A stretch of DNA of 64,000 nucleotides from Solirubrobacter deserti (GTDB taxonomy: Bacteria > Actinomycetota > Thermoleophilia > Solirubrobacterales > Solirubrobacteraceae), in NCBI RefSeq assembly GCF_003344625.1, contig NZ_QPKJ02000004.1:310001-374000 (forward strand). The letters run 5' to 3'. Positions 41,552-49,819 of the stretch are shown here, in pieces. A model generated the notes under the pieces. The model was not told where the DNA came from. It saw only the letters and a program-made list of their open reading frames with translations, and made no database searches. Within the stretch, counting starts at the first letter, position 1. The number at the start of each line of letters is the position of its first letter. Position numbers and translations under genes: made by a program.

Positions 41552-42393
41552 GCGTAGGGGATGTCCGCCCGGACCGTGTGGCCGTCGCCGCCGGAGTCGA
41601 CGATCATCGACCCGCCGAAGGCGCTGACCCGCTCGCTGATGCCGATCAGCCCGTGGCCGTTGTTCATGCCGAGCGACCGGCCGCCCTCGTCGGCGATCGT
41701 CAGCCGGAGCCGGTCGGCCCCGTAGCGGATGGTCACGGTCGCGGGCGCGCCGTGGGCGTGGCGGATGACGTTCGTCACGGCCTCCTGCACGATCCGGTAG
41801 GCCGACGCGTCCAGACCCTGCGGGAGCGTCCTCGGCTCGCCCTCCACGGTCAGCGTGATGGGCACGCCCGCGGCGCGCGCGCCGTCGATCACCTCGTCGA
41901 GCTGGGCAAGGCCCTTGCGCTCCGGGTCCTCGTTGCGGAGGACCCGGCTGAGCTCGGCCATCGTCCGGCGCCCCTGGGCGGCGATCGCGTCCGCGCGCTC
42001 GTCGCCGGTCACCGCGGCGAGCGCCTCCGCCTGCACGACCATCAGCGTCACGTCGTGGCCGACGGCGTCGTGCAGCTCGCGCGCGATCCGCAGGCGCTCC
42101 TCGGCGGCGGCGTTCTTCGTGAGCAGCTCCCGCCGCACCGTGACGAAGCGCGCGCTACCGATGACGGCGGCGCCGAGCACGGCGATCGACGCCGGCTCGG
42201 CCCAGTGGTCGAAGTCGGCGAACCGGGCGGCGACCAGCACGGCGGCCGCCGCGGTGGCCGGCTTGAGGCCCTTGTCGGCCGCGATCCAGTACAGCGGAAC
42301 GAGCGCGAGCAGCGCGATGAACGGCAGCGCCAGGCTCACCGCGACGATCGCGGCGAACAGCCAGATGGCCTTCCAGCGCAGCACGAGCCACAT
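41548..42393 (-). CDS. Membrane sensor histidine kinase (HisKA_3 type)
   Basis: A 281-residue kinase. The first ~90 residues form about four membrane helices with almost no extracellular loop, as in intramembrane-sensing kinases. ARELHDAVGHDVTLM holds the phosphorylated His, and VQEAVTNVIRHAHG, DEGG and GHGLIGISERV are the N and G boxes of the ATPase domain. It pairs with the coupled response regulator. The ABC permease gene ends 4 bp before its start, so it may sense through or for that transporter. Confidence 0.94.
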   Translation of the reverse strand: MWLVLRWKAIWLFAAIVAVSLALPFIALLALVPLYWIAADKGLKPATAAAAVLVAARFADFDHWAEPASIAVLGAAVIGSARFVTVRRELLTKNAAAEERLRIARELHDAVGHDVTLMVVQAEALAAVTGDERADAIAAQGRRTMAELSRVLRNEDPERKGLAQLDEVIDGARAAGVPITLTVEGEPRTLPQGLDASAYRIVQEAVTNVIRHAHGAPATVTIRYGADRLRLTIADEGGRSLGMNNGHGLIGISERVSAFGGSMIVDSGGDGHTVRADIPYA

Positions 42394-42397
42394 CAGG

Positions 42398-43087
42398 TCA
42401 GATCTCCTGCGTCCGTGTCCTCCACAGGCCGGCGCCGAGCGCGACGGCGGCCCAGGCGACGATGATCCCGATCGCGCCCGCGAGAGGCAACGTCGCGACG
42501 AGGCCGTCGGCGTTGTCGAGGCGGGAGATCGCCACGGCGGGGATGGCGAAGCGGCCGTCGCCGAGCACGTCGAGCTGCGCCAGCAGCGGCGCGACGCCGA
42601 GCTGGAACGCGAGCACGAAGCCCATCACCTGGCCCGAGCGGCCGGTGAGCGCGGCGAGGCCGACGCAGACCGCGGCGGTGAGGGCGCCGCTGACGAGCAC
42701 GGTGACCAGGCCGCGCAGGACGTCGGCCAGCGGCGGGGTGGAGAGGACCGCGGCGGCGGCGAGCGCGACCGTGAGGATGGAGAGCGTGAGCGCCCACGCC
42801 GCGGGCACGCGCGCGAAGAACAGCGCGGCGCGGCTGCGGCCCGTAGCGACCAGGTCGCGGAAGACGCCGGACTCGATGTCGGCCCCGCCGGCGGTCGCGC
42901 CGATGATCGCTCCCGCCACGGCAGCGAGCAGCGTGAGGATGCCGACCGCGCTGTCGAACGTCGCGTCCTCGCCGCCGACGGCGTAATACACGGCGACTGC
43001 GCCGAGCACGAGGCCGGCGGTCACGGCGACCATGCCGCGGCGGCGGCGCAGCTTGAGGATGTCGGCCTCGATCAGGCGCAGCATCAC
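42398..43087 (-). CDS. ABC transporter permease (ABC-2 type)
   Basis: A 229-residue permease with six hydrophobic segments, starting at GTG 43087 or ATG 43084. IEADILKLRRRRG at the N-terminus and SGVFRDLVATGRSRAALFFARV are typical of ABC-2 permeases of antibiotic or lipid exporters. Its start overlaps the ATPase gene stop by 4 bp, and the kinase gene follows after 4 bp. The cargo is unknown. Confidence 0.88.
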   Translation of the reverse strand: MMLRLIEADILKLRRRRGMVAVTAGLVLGAVAVYYAVGGEDATFDSAVGILTLLAAVAGAIIGATAGGADIESGVFRDLVATGRSRAALFFARVPAAWALTLSILTVALAAAAVLSTPPLADVLRGLVTVLVSGALTAAVCVGLAALTGRSGQVMGFVLAFQLGVAPLLAQLDVLGDGRFAIPAVAISRLDNADGLVATLPLAGAIGIIVAWAAVALGAGLWRTRTQEI

Positions 43088-44010
43088 GCGTGCTCCAGCC
43101 GGGTCGTCATGGACAGGAACTGGTCCTCGAGGCTGCGCCGGACCGGGTTCACGCGCTCGACCGCGATGCCCTCAGCGAGCAGGCGGGTGAGCAGCGCGGT
43201 GACGATGTCGGCGTCGCGCGGCGCGTCGGGCGCGAGCGTGGCGCGGATGCCGCCGTCGTGCTCGACGGCGCGCCGGACCAGCGGCGTGGCGGCGAGCACG
43301 TGCGCGGCCTTGACGGCGGGGGCGGCGACGATGTCGATCGTGCGTTCGTCGCCGCGTTCGGTGAGCTGCGCGATCGTGCCCTGGGCGACGACGCGGCCGT
43401 TGTCGACGATCGCGGCGCTGTCGCACGTCTTCTCGACCTCGTCGAGCAGGTGCGAGGACAGCAGCACGGTGCGGCCCTCCTCCACCAGCGAGCGGACGAG
43501 CCGGCGGAACTCGAGGATGCCCGCGGGGTCGAGGCCGTTGACGGGCTCGTCGAGGATCAGCAGCTCGGGGTCGCACAGCAGGCAGCGGGCGATGCCCAGC
43601 CGCTGGCACATGCCGAGGGAGTAGCCCTTGACGGCGTCGTCGGCGCGGGCGGCGAGTCCGACGCGTTCCAGCGCGGCGGGGATGCGGGCGGCGGCGTGGG
43701 CGTCGCGGGCGGCGGCGTGCACGAGCAGGTTCTCCCGGCCGGTCAGGTGCGGGTGAAAGCGCGGCTCCTCGACGATCGCGCCGACGCGGGCGAGCGCCAG
43801 GCGCGGCTCGGTGCCGAGCAGGCGCATCGTGCCCGAGGTCGGTTGCGCGAGCCCGAGCAGCAACCGGACGAGCGTCGTCTTGCCGGCGCCGTTGCGACCG
43901 AGGAAGCCGAACGCGGTCCCGCGCGGCACCTCCAGGTCGATCGACTCCAGGGCGGTCCGGGCGCCGAAGCGCTTGCCGAGGCCGTGGGTCTCGATGGCGA
44001 GCGAGGTCAT
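43084..44010 (-). CDS. ABC transporter ATP-binding protein
   Basis: A 308-residue ATPase from ATG 44010. Walker A GRNGAGKTT, Q-loop region VGAIVEEPRFHPHLTG, signature YSLGMCQRLGIA (an SLGM variant of LSGGQ), Walker B LLILDEPVNGLDP and H-loop SSHLLDEVEKT are all present, followed by a ~90-residue C-terminal extension. It resembles the bacitracin/lantibiotic exporter group. It is the first gene of a four-gene leftward operon with permease, kinase and regulator, and is divergent from the DsbA-like gene. Confidence 0.94.
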   Translation of the reverse strand: MTSLAIETHGLGKRFGARTALESIDLEVPRGTAFGFLGRNGAGKTTLVRLLLGLAQPTSGTMRLLGTEPRLALARVGAIVEEPRFHPHLTGRENLLVHAAARDAHAAARIPAALERVGLAARADDAVKGYSLGMCQRLGIARCLLCDPELLILDEPVNGLDPAGILEFRRLVRSLVEEGRTVLLSSHLLDEVEKTCDSAAIVDNGRVVAQGTIAQLTERGDERTIDIVAAPAVKAAHVLAATPLVRRAVEHDGGIRATLAPDAPRDADIVTALLTRLLAEGIAVERVNPVRRSLEDQFLSMTTRLEHA

Positions 44011-44095
44011 GCCCCGATCTTCGGTCGGCGGCGGGCGCGTGTCGTCGACCGCACGGTCCATTTGCGCGCCCCATCTACTCCGATCGGATCACCCC

Positions 44096-44101
44096 TATTC
44101 T
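44096..44101 (+). promoter_or_regulatory. -10 element of the DsbA-like gene, probably leaderless
   Basis: TATTCT ends 6 bases before the ATG at 44108, close to a transcription start on the start codon itself. Confidence 0.5.
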
Positions 44102-44107
44102 GAGGCC

Positions 44108-44764
44108 ATGCCGCTTACGGTGGAAATCTGGTCCGACGTCGTGTGCCCGTGGTGCTACCTCGGCAAGCGGCGCTTCGAGGCGGCCCTCGAGCGCTTCGAG
44201 CACCGCGACGAGGTGACGGTGCTGTGGCGCTCCTTCGAGCTGGACCCGGAGGCCGCGCGCGACGTTCCCGGCACGGCCGTCGAGCGGCTGGCCGGCAAGT
44301 TCTCGATGACCCTCGAGCGCGCGCAGCAGCTCCACCACGAGATGGAGGAACGGGCCGCCGCGGACGGCCTCGAGTACCACATGGATCAGACCAAGGGCGG
44401 CAACTCGTTCGACGCCCACCGGATGATCCACCTGGCCGCGACCTACGGGCACCAGACGGACGCCCAGGAGCGGTTCTTCCGCGCGTACTTCACCGAGGGT
44501 GAGTCGCTCGGCGTGTGGGACACGCTGGTGCGCCTGATGCAGGAGATCGGCGTGGACGGCGAGGAGGCGCGCGAGGCACTGCGGCTGGACCGCTTCGCCG
44601 AGGACGTGCGCGAGGACGAGGCGCTGGCGCAGCAGCTCGGCATCCAGGGCGTGCCGTTCTTCGTCTTCGAGCGCCGTTACGGGCTCTCGGGCGCGCAGCC
44701 GGTCGAAACCATGCTGACCGCGCTCGAACGGGCGTGGGAAGAGGCGGTTAACCTCCAAGCGTGA
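44108..44764 (+). CDS. DsbA family (FrnE-like) thiol oxidoreductase
   Basis: A 218-residue thioredoxin-fold protein with the active-site CPWC near residue 14 (SDVVCPWCYLGKRRFE), a helical insert and GIQGVPFFVFERRYGLSGAQP with the cis-Pro. It matches FrnE/2-hydroxychromene isomerase-like DsbA proteins, which are cytoplasmic; there is no signal peptide. It may act on disulfides or as a GST-like enzyme in stress. It is the first of four coupled genes; its end overlaps the GTG of the next by 4 bp. Confidence 0.92.
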   Translation: MPLTVEIWSDVVCPWCYLGKRRFEAALERFEHRDEVTVLWRSFELDPEAARDVPGTAVERLAGKFSMTLERAQQLHHEMEERAAADGLEYHMDQTKGGNSFDAHRMIHLAATYGHQTDAQERFFRAYFTEGESLGVWDTLVRLMQEIGVDGEEAREALRLDRFAEDVREDEALAQQLGIQGVPFFVFERRYGLSGAQPVETMLTALERAWEEAVNLQA

Positions 44765-45795
44765 TCCTCGCGACCGCCGCACTTCTCGCCTCCTGGGCGC
44801 AGGTCGCCCCGAGCGAGCAGGCGGCGCTGGCGCGCACGCCGGACACGCGGGTGCACATCGCGTGGGCCGACAACGGGCAGCTCTTCTACACCGACCCGGC
44901 CGAGCACGCGACCGTTCCCGTCGCGGCGCTGCCGGGCGACGTCCGGCCGGCGCTGCTGGCGGGGCCAGACGGGCTGCGCGTGTTCGCCGCGGGGGTGAGC
45001 GGGTTCTCCGTCGACGGCTTGTCGTGGCAGCTGGCGTCAAACCCGACGACGGGTGAGGTGAGCGCCGCCGGGGCGGTGCTCGCGTGGGAGCAGGACGGGC
45101 GTGTGCGCGTCGGCGCGTACGACTTCGGGCCGGGCTCGACGCCCGCGGTGGCGCCGGGCGCGGTGGCGTGGTCGGTGACGGGCGGCGTGCGTGTGCAGGC
45201 GATCGCGCCGGACGGCGCGCCGGTGGGCGAGGCCGCGACGGTGCCGGAGGCGTCCGGGCGCCCTTCCGTGGTCATGAGCGCAGGCGAGACGATCGTGGCG
45301 GCCGGGGACGTGGTGTGGCGCGTGGGTTCGCCGTCGACCCTGGAGCTGCCGGACGCGTCCGTGTCGACGCTGGGCGTGGACGCGCGGGGGCGGGTGTGGG
45401 CGGCATGGAGCGACGGCGCGCGCGTGTGGGCGGCGCGGTCCAACGCTGCGGTGTCGGAGTTCGGCGCGCCGGTGGCCCTGGGCGCGCTGCCGGTCTCCTC
45501 GCTGGCCGTGAATGCGACGAACACCGCGGCGCACGTCCTCGCGGGCGCGAACGGCGTCTCCTACCTGCGCCGCACGCTGCCCGGACTGACGTTGGACGAG
45601 CGGCACCGGCGCGAGATCTTCACCTTCTCGGTGACCGACGCCGGGGACCCGGTGCGCGGCGCGGTGGTGAAGGTGGGCGGGCGGTCCGGCAAGACGGACC
45701 GCAACGGGCGCGTGACGCTGCGCGTCTCGAACCGCAAGCTGCGCCCGACGGCGACCAAGCAGGGCTACGAGAAGGCGAGGCTGACGCTCAAGTGA
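44761..45795 (+). CDS. Hypothetical beta-propeller-like protein with carboxypeptidase-regulatory-like end
   Basis: A 344-residue protein from GTG 44761. A short hydrophobic N-terminus (ILATAALLASWAQVAPSEQ) may be a signal. The middle is made of repeated beta strands with WADNG, LAWEQDGRV, VAWSVTGGVRV and VWAAWSDGARVWAA, like a small propeller. The last ~90 residues (FTFSVTDAGDPVRGAVVKVGGRSGKTDRNGRVTLRV) form a carboxypeptidase-regulatory-like beta-sandwich. The function is unknown. It overlaps both neighbours by 4 bp. Confidence 0.78.
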   Translation: MILATAALLASWAQVAPSEQAALARTPDTRVHIAWADNGQLFYTDPAEHATVPVAALPGDVRPALLAGPDGLRVFAAGVSGFSVDGLSWQLASNPTTGEVSAAGAVLAWEQDGRVRVGAYDFGPGSTPAVAPGAVAWSVTGGVRVQAIAPDGAPVGEAATVPEASGRPSVVMSAGETIVAAGDVVWRVGSPSTLELPDASVSTLGVDARGRVWAAWSDGARVWAARSNAAVSEFGAPVALGALPVSSLAVNATNTAAHVLAGANGVSYLRRTLPGLTLDERHRREIFTFSVTDAGDPVRGAVVKVGGRSGKTDRNGRVTLRVSNRKLRPTATKQGYEKARLTLK

Positions 45796-46217
45796 GCTAT
45801 TCCGTGCTGGGTGCGGGCGAGGCGTTCTGGCGGCCGTCGAATCAGATGAAGGTCTTGAACACCGACCTCGCCAAGCAGCTGGGGGTGTCGGAGTTCGGCG
45901 CGCGGCTGTGGCGGCTGCGGCCGGGGCAGGCGTCCACGAAGCACCGGCACCGGCTGACGGCCGAGCTCTACGTGGTGCTGGAGGGCGAGGGGCGCATGCG
46001 GATCGACGAGGACTCGCTCGTCCTGCCGCGCTTGTCGGCCGTGTTCGTCTCGCCCGATAGCGTTCGCCAGATCTTCAACGACGGCGAGGAGGATGCGCTG
46101 TGGCTGGTCTTCGGGGCGCCGAACGAGGCGGCGAACACGCTGGAGATGGACGAGGAGACGATCGCGTTCCTGTATCCGGACGGGCCGAAGGCGCTGCCGC
46201 CGGAACTGAGCTCGTGA
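45792..46217 (+). CDS. Cupin domain protein
   Basis: A 141-residue cupin from GTG 45792, whose GTGA overlaps the previous stop. RLRPGQASTKHRHRLTAELYVVLEGEGRMRID gives cupin motif 1 with its His and Glu metal ligands, and SVRQIFNDGEEDALWLVFGAP covers motif 2, where the usual His is less clear. The role may be enzymatic or ligand binding. The next gene again overlaps by 4 bp, so this run forms one operon. Confidence 0.9.
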   Translation: MSYSVLGAGEAFWRPSNQMKVLNTDLAKQLGVSEFGARLWRLRPGQASTKHRHRLTAELYVVLEGEGRMRIDEDSLVLPRLSAVFVSPDSVRQIFNDGEEDALWLVFGAPNEAANTLEMDEETIAFLYPDGPKALPPELSS

Positions 46218-46753
46218 TCGCCGAGCGGCTGCACTTCACGGGCGTCGAGGAGGCCGACCGGTTCCTCGTGGAGGACCCGTTCGCGTTGCTCGTGGGGTTC
46301 GCGCTCGATCAGCGCGTGCCGGTGCCCAAGGCGTTCATGGGGCCGTGGGTGCTGCGCGAGCGGCTCGGGTCGCTGGAGCCTTCCGTGGTGGCGGCGGCCG
46401 ACCTGGAGCCGGTGTTCCGGCAGGTGCCGGCGATCCATCGCTTCCCCGCGATGATGGCGCGGCAGGTGCACGCGTTGGCCGTGCACGTCGTGGAGGTCTA
46501 CGAGGGGGACGCCGCGCGGGTGTGGACGACGGCGTCGACGTCGGATGAGCTGCGGGCGAACATCGACGGGCTGCCCGGGTTCGGTGCCATGAAGGTCAAG
46601 GCGTTGGGGTCGGTGTTGTTCAAGCGGTTCGGGGTCGCGCTGGCGGAGCCGCTGGTGCCGTGGCACCCGACGTTGGGCGACGTGGACTCGGCCGAGGCGC
46701 TGGCCGGTTACCAGGCGGCCAAGAAGGCCAACAAGGCCGTGTGGGAGTCCTGA
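46214..46753 (+). CDS. HhH-GPD family protein
   Basis: A 179-residue protein from GTG 46214. It belongs to the uncharacterised HhH-GPD family related to base-excision glycosylases; DGLPGFGAMKVKALGSVLFKRFG is the helix-hairpin-helix with its Gly-rich turn, and the N-terminal LLVGFALDQRVPVPKAF resembles the family start. The catalytic Asp expected soon after the hairpin may be in LGDVDS. It is the last gene of the DsbA-like operon, and its end overlaps the convergent RTX-like gene by 46 bp. Glycosylase activity is not proven. Confidence 0.85.
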   Translation: MIAERLHFTGVEEADRFLVEDPFALLVGFALDQRVPVPKAFMGPWVLRERLGSLEPSVVAAADLEPVFRQVPAIHRFPAMMARQVHALAVHVVEVYEGDAARVWTTASTSDELRANIDGLPGFGAMKVKALGSVLFKRFGVALAEPLVPWHPTLGDVDSAEALAGYQAAKKANKAVWES

Positions 46754-47385
46754 CGGGCGAGCTTGGCGAACGCGTTCTCGCCCGGCTTCTTGCAGTCGCC
46801 GTTGGGGTGTGAGCCGAACGCGCAGAAGTGCCGGACGCGTTCGCAGTTGCGCACGCGGTAGGCCTTGCTCTGCCAGCGGGTCTGCGCGAAGTCCTTGTTG
46901 CCGGGCCCGCAGTCGATCAGCCCGTGGCCGTAGTAGGCGATGATCCGGTCGTTCCCGGCGCCGCCGTACATGTTGTTCTTGCCGTGGCTGGGATAGATGA
47001 AGTCGTTGTCGTCCCCGCCGCGCATGACGTCGGTCTGGTTGCTCGGGTTGTCCTTCTCCCAGTCGCCCCACAGGACGTCGCGGCCGGCGAGGCCCCAGAG
47101 CGTGTCGTCCCCGTGGTGGCCGAGCAGCTCGTCGTTGTCCTCGGTACCGCGGCGCTGGTGGTCGCCGCTGTCGAGCACCTTCCACAGGATGCCGGTGATC
47201 TTCGGCCAGCCCTTGTGGGACACGTTGCCCGTGCCCGGCCCGCCCGGCGTCTGGCGCCCGTTGCCCTCGCCGCACTGCTCGCCCTGCTTGCGCGGGCCGC
47301 AGCGGTCCTCCTCGTCCTGCGCGAGCGCGGCGGCGGGGGCGGCGAGGAGGAGGGCGATGGTGGCGACGGCGGTGACGAGCCTCAT
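46708..47385 (-). CDS. Secreted RTX-like calcium-binding protein
   Basis: A 225-residue protein with a signal peptide (LVTAVATIALLLAAPAAALA). The middle has a row of GGxGxD-type nonapeptides: DNDELLGHHGDDTLWG, LAGRDVLWGD, MRGGDDNDFI and MYGGAGNDRI, which bind calcium and fold outside the cell. A Cys-rich end (DCGPGNKD, NCERVRHFC) suggests disulfides. There is no enzyme domain. TAATGT ends 6 bases before the ATG on its strand. The last 46 bp overlap the HhH-GPD gene. Confidence 0.85.
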   Translation of the reverse strand: MRLVTAVATIALLLAAPAAALAQDEEDRCGPRKQGEQCGEGNGRQTPGGPGTGNVSHKGWPKITGILWKVLDSGDHQRRGTEDNDELLGHHGDDTLWGLAGRDVLWGDWEKDNPSNQTDVMRGGDDNDFIYPSHGKNNMYGGAGNDRIIAYYGHGLIDCGPGNKDFAQTRWQSKAYRVRNCERVRHFCAFGSHPNGDCKKPGENAFAKLARQDSHTALLAFLAAW

Positions 47386-47391
47386 TGGACG

Positions 47392-47397
47392 ACATTA
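47392..47397 (-). promoter_or_regulatory. -10 element of the RTX-like gene, probably leaderless
   Basis: The minus strand reads TAATGT, ending 6 bases before the ATG at 47385. It lies within the last codons of the upstream PPOX gene, so it would be an internal promoter. Confidence 0.4.
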
Positions 47398-47826
47398 CCC
47401 GCTCGCGCGCCACGCGAGGATCCGGATTGGTGTGAAGACGATCAGCGGTCCGGGCGGCGGCTGGGTGCGATACACGGGATACCGGTCTTGCAGTGCGTGC
47501 AGTGCCGCCTCGCGGACGGGCGTGATCGTCGCGGTCGCGAGGATCTGGACCCAGGCGAGGCGGGTCCAGTCGTCGTCGTAGCGGTCGACGGTGAGGGTGG
47601 CGCGGGGGTCGCGTTGCAGGCGCGCGAGGCGCGCGGGCGCGCGGGTGCGTTTGGGCTTGGCGTCGTCGATGGCGCTGACGAGCGTGTTCTCGAGCCGCGC
47701 GAACGTGATCGGCTGCACGCGCGGATGCCCGCTCTCGTCGAGCAGCCCCAGGTGCGCGACGGGCTGCTCGTCGAGCAGCGCGCTCGCCCACGCCGGCAGG
47801 TCGGAGAGTTGGTGCACCGTTGGCAC
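47395..47826 (-). CDS. F420-dependent PPOX-class oxidoreductase
   Basis: About 143 residues from GTG 47826. The split-barrel flavin/deazaflavin fold is seen in PVAHLGLLDESGHPRVQPITFARLENTLVSAIDD, AKPKRTRAPARLARLQRDPRATLTVDRYDDDW and the end VFTPIRILAWRASG, as in F420-binding PPOX proteins of actinobacteria. It likely reduces or binds a small molecule with F420H2. The GTG start was preferred because residues further upstream do not resemble the family. The AbiEi-like gene diverges from it about 108 bp away. Confidence 0.87.
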   Translation of the reverse strand: MPTVHQLSDLPAWASALLDEQPVAHLGLLDESGHPRVQPITFARLENTLVSAIDDAKPKRTRAPARLARLQRDPRATLTVDRYDDDWTRLAWVQILATATITPVREAALHALQDRYPVYRTQPPPGPLIVFTPIRILAWRASG

Positions 47827-47902
47827 AAAGTTGCCACAGACGCGTCTTGTTCCGCGCGTGCTCGGTGCGCGACCCTCCCGGACATGCACAAGCCTCGCGC
47901 CG

Positions 47903-47943
47903 ATCGGTCACTTGACCACCGCATAGGTGGTCAAGTGACCGAT
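47903..47943. promoter_or_regulatory. Nested perfect inverted repeat over the start of the AbiEi-like gene
   Basis: Two exact 18-bp arms (right arm GGTGGTCAAGTGACCGAT) flank GCATA. Each arm contains its own 12-bp palindrome GGTCANNTGACC, centred at 47911.5 and 47934.5, 23 bp apart. The GTG start at 47935 lies in the second. It could be an operator for the gene's own winged-helix protein, or a hairpin hiding the start codon. Confidence 0.7.
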
Positions 47944-48792
47944 GACCCCGTTCAGGCGCTTGCGAAGTTCGCCGCGGGACAATGGGGCGTCGTCTCGCGC
48001 GGCGAACTCGAGGCGCTCGGGTTGAGCGCCAGACAGGTCGACCGCATGGTGGCGCGGGGGCACCTGCACCCCCTTCACCGGGGGGTCTACGCCGTGGGCC
48101 ATCGCAACGTCACCACGGAAGGCCGCTTCCTCGCGGCCGTGAAGGCGTGCGGCGACCAATCCGTGCTCAGCCACTACGCGGCCGCGTGCCACCACGGGTG
48201 GCTGCGCTACGACGGCCGACCGATCGACGTCACGAGCCTCGGCCGGCGACGGCGACCGGGCATCAAGACGCACGTGACGGAGCACCTGGAGCGCGAGATC
48301 GTCCGCCAGATCCCGGTCACGCCGCGCCTGCGCACCATCACCGACCTCGCCCGCACCGCAGACGAGCGCACGGTCAAACGCGCGCTGCGCACCGCCCGCT
48401 TCTCGGAGGCCGAGCTCGCGCAACTGCCGTCACGCATCACCGGGCTCCGTGCGGTGCCGACCGCCAGCGGCAGCGAGGACTTCGTGTTCGACCTCGTCGT
48501 CGCCGCCGGGTTCGCCGAGCCGCTCGTCAACGCGCCGTACCCGAACTCCAGCTACGTCCCCGACCTGTGGTGGCCCGAGCAGCGCCTGATCGTCGAGGTC
48601 GACAGCCGCGAGTGGCACTCGGATCCGCTCGCGCAGCGCGACGATCTGGACCGCCAGGCGTGGCTGGAAGCGAAGGGCGAGCGCGTGCTGCGCACCACCC
48701 GGCCGCAGGTGCGCCGGGACCCGCACAACTTCTTCGCGCGGCTGAGAGCGGCGGGCGCGCCCTACACGAGATCGGCGCAGACCCAGTTATGA
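47935..48792 (+). CDS. AbiEi antitoxin-like wHTH protein fused to DUF559 nuclease-fold domain
   Basis: About 285 residues from GTG 47935; ATG 47884 in the same frame is possible but adds residues unlike the family. Residues ~5-70 are the AbiEi-type winged helix (FAAGQWGVVSRGELEALGLSARQVDRMV, HRGVYAVGH). The C-terminal ~100 residues are DUF559, a restriction-like fold: FVFDLVVAAGFAEP, YVPDLWWPEQRLIVEVDSREWH with the D and ExD acidic residues. No AbiEii toxin gene lies nearby, so it is an orphan, as common in actinobacteria. A nested palindrome covers its start, suggesting autoregulation as for AbiEi. Function unknown. Confidence 0.87.
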   Translation: MTDDPVQALAKFAAGQWGVVSRGELEALGLSARQVDRMVARGHLHPLHRGVYAVGHRNVTTEGRFLAAVKACGDQSVLSHYAAACHHGWLRYDGRPIDVTSLGRRRRPGIKTHVTEHLEREIVRQIPVTPRLRTITDLARTADERTVKRALRTARFSEAELAQLPSRITGLRAVPTASGSEDFVFDLVVAAGFAEPLVNAPYPNSSYVPDLWWPEQRLIVEVDSREWHSDPLAQRDDLDRQAWLEAKGERVLRTTRPQVRRDPHNFFARLRAAGAPYTRSAQTQL

Positions 48793-49742
48793 CGTCCCGC
48801 GCCGCCCGCCCACAGCCGTGCCGCGAGCCGGTCCTGCTCGGCCTTGGACGCCTGGTAGGCGTGCGGGGTCGAGCCGCCGAGGCCGCGCCAGGTGTCCGGC
48901 ATGAACTGGTAGTAGCCCGAAGCGCCCGCGTGGTTGGGCGGGAGGTTCTCGCCGCCGGACTCGCACTGGACGATCGCCCACGGGATGGCCCACGGTCCGC
49001 CGGGGCCGGACGAGGTCCGCGCGGCGCGGGCGCGGGCGGCGAGCAGGCGCGAGAGCTCGCGCTCGGCCCGGCGGCGGCCGGAGCGGGTGCGGTCGAGCGC
49101 GGCGAGCCGGGCGGCGCGGGCGCGGGCGATCGTGTCGCGGCGCTCACGCAGGCCGGCGGTGATGCTCGCGAGCGCGTTGCGGCGGGCGAGCACGGCCGTG
49201 CGCTCACGGGCCTGGCGGGCGGCCAGGCGGGCCAGGGCGCGCTGCTGGGTGCCGGCCTCGCCGCGGGCGTCGCGGACGAGGTTGAGCACGTTCGTGTCGG
49301 CGCGCTCGACGCGCTTGACGAACGCGAGCGTCTCCAGCAGCTGCGGGAACCCGTCGGCGTGGAAGACGACGGTGACGAAGTCCGGGCGGTCGCCCATGTA
49401 GCGCTCGCGCAGCAGGCCGGCGAGCTTCTCGCGGACATCGGCGAGCCGCTTGCGCAGGCGGGTGACGCGGCGCCGGGCCTCAACCTCGCGCTGCTCGGTG
49501 GCCGCAAGGCGGGTCTCGGCCTCGTCGAGGTCCTGCTGCGCGGCGCTCAGGCGGCCTTCGAGGATCGTGACCTCGCGCGCGGCCTTGCGTTCGAGCTCGC
49601 CGAGCCGCTCGGCCGCGCTCGCCAGGGACCGCTCGCGCGACTTGCCGTCGCCGATCCGGTCGCGCAGCGTGCCCTCGTCCTGCGCGAGGGCGACGGGTAC
49701 GAACACGAAAACGGCAAGGAGCAGCAACACCACACGGCGCAT
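48762..49742 (-). CDS. Secreted coiled-coil protein with transglycosylase-like (Rpf-type) domain
   Basis: A 326-residue protein with a signal peptide (VVLLLLAVFVFVPVALAQ). Residues ~25-240 are a long Ala/Arg/Glu-rich coiled coil like the PcsB/CwlO/RipC regulatory part. The C-terminal ~80 residues (IVQCESGGENLPPNHAGASGYYQFMPDTWRGLGG) are a transglycosylase-like domain with the catalytic Glu of CESGG. It should cut the glycan strands of peptidoglycan, possibly under control by the coiled coil. TAGGTT ends 8 bases before the ATG. Its end overlaps the AbiEi-like gene by 31 bp. Confidence 0.9.
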   Translation of the reverse strand: MRRVVLLLLAVFVFVPVALAQDEGTLRDRIGDGKSRERSLASAAERLGELERKAAREVTILEGRLSAAQQDLDEAETRLAATEQREVEARRRVTRLRKRLADVREKLAGLLRERYMGDRPDFVTVVFHADGFPQLLETLAFVKRVERADTNVLNLVRDARGEAGTQQRALARLAARQARERTAVLARRNALASITAGLRERRDTIARARAARLAALDRTRSGRRRAERELSRLLAARARAARTSSGPGGPWAIPWAIVQCESGGENLPPNHAGASGYYQFMPDTWRGLGGSTPHAYQASKAEQDRLAARLWAGGAGRHNWVCADLV

Positions 49743-49750
49743 CGAAGTCC

Positions 49751-49756
49751 AACCTA
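49751..49756 (-). promoter_or_regulatory. -10 element of the transglycosylase gene, probably leaderless
   Basis: The minus strand reads TAGGTT, ending 8 bases before the ATG at 49742. Confidence 0.4.
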
Positions 49757-49807
49757 GAAGCGCTCACGTGCGGCCTCTGCAATCCCGCTGTCAGGCGGGA
49801 CGGCCGA

Positions 49808-49813
49808 TAGCCT
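49808..49813 (+). promoter_or_regulatory. -10 element of the DUF488 gene, probably leaderless
   Basis: TAGCCT ends 6 bases before the GTG at 49820. The same hexamer lies at 54653 before another GTG start. Confidence 0.5.
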
Positions 49814-49819
49814 GGCGGC

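Noticed and set aside
47884..48792. A complete type IV toxin-antitoxin system around the AbiEi-like gene
   Set aside because: No AbiEii-type nucleotidyltransferase gene lies on either side; the neighbours are a PPOX protein and a transglycosylase.
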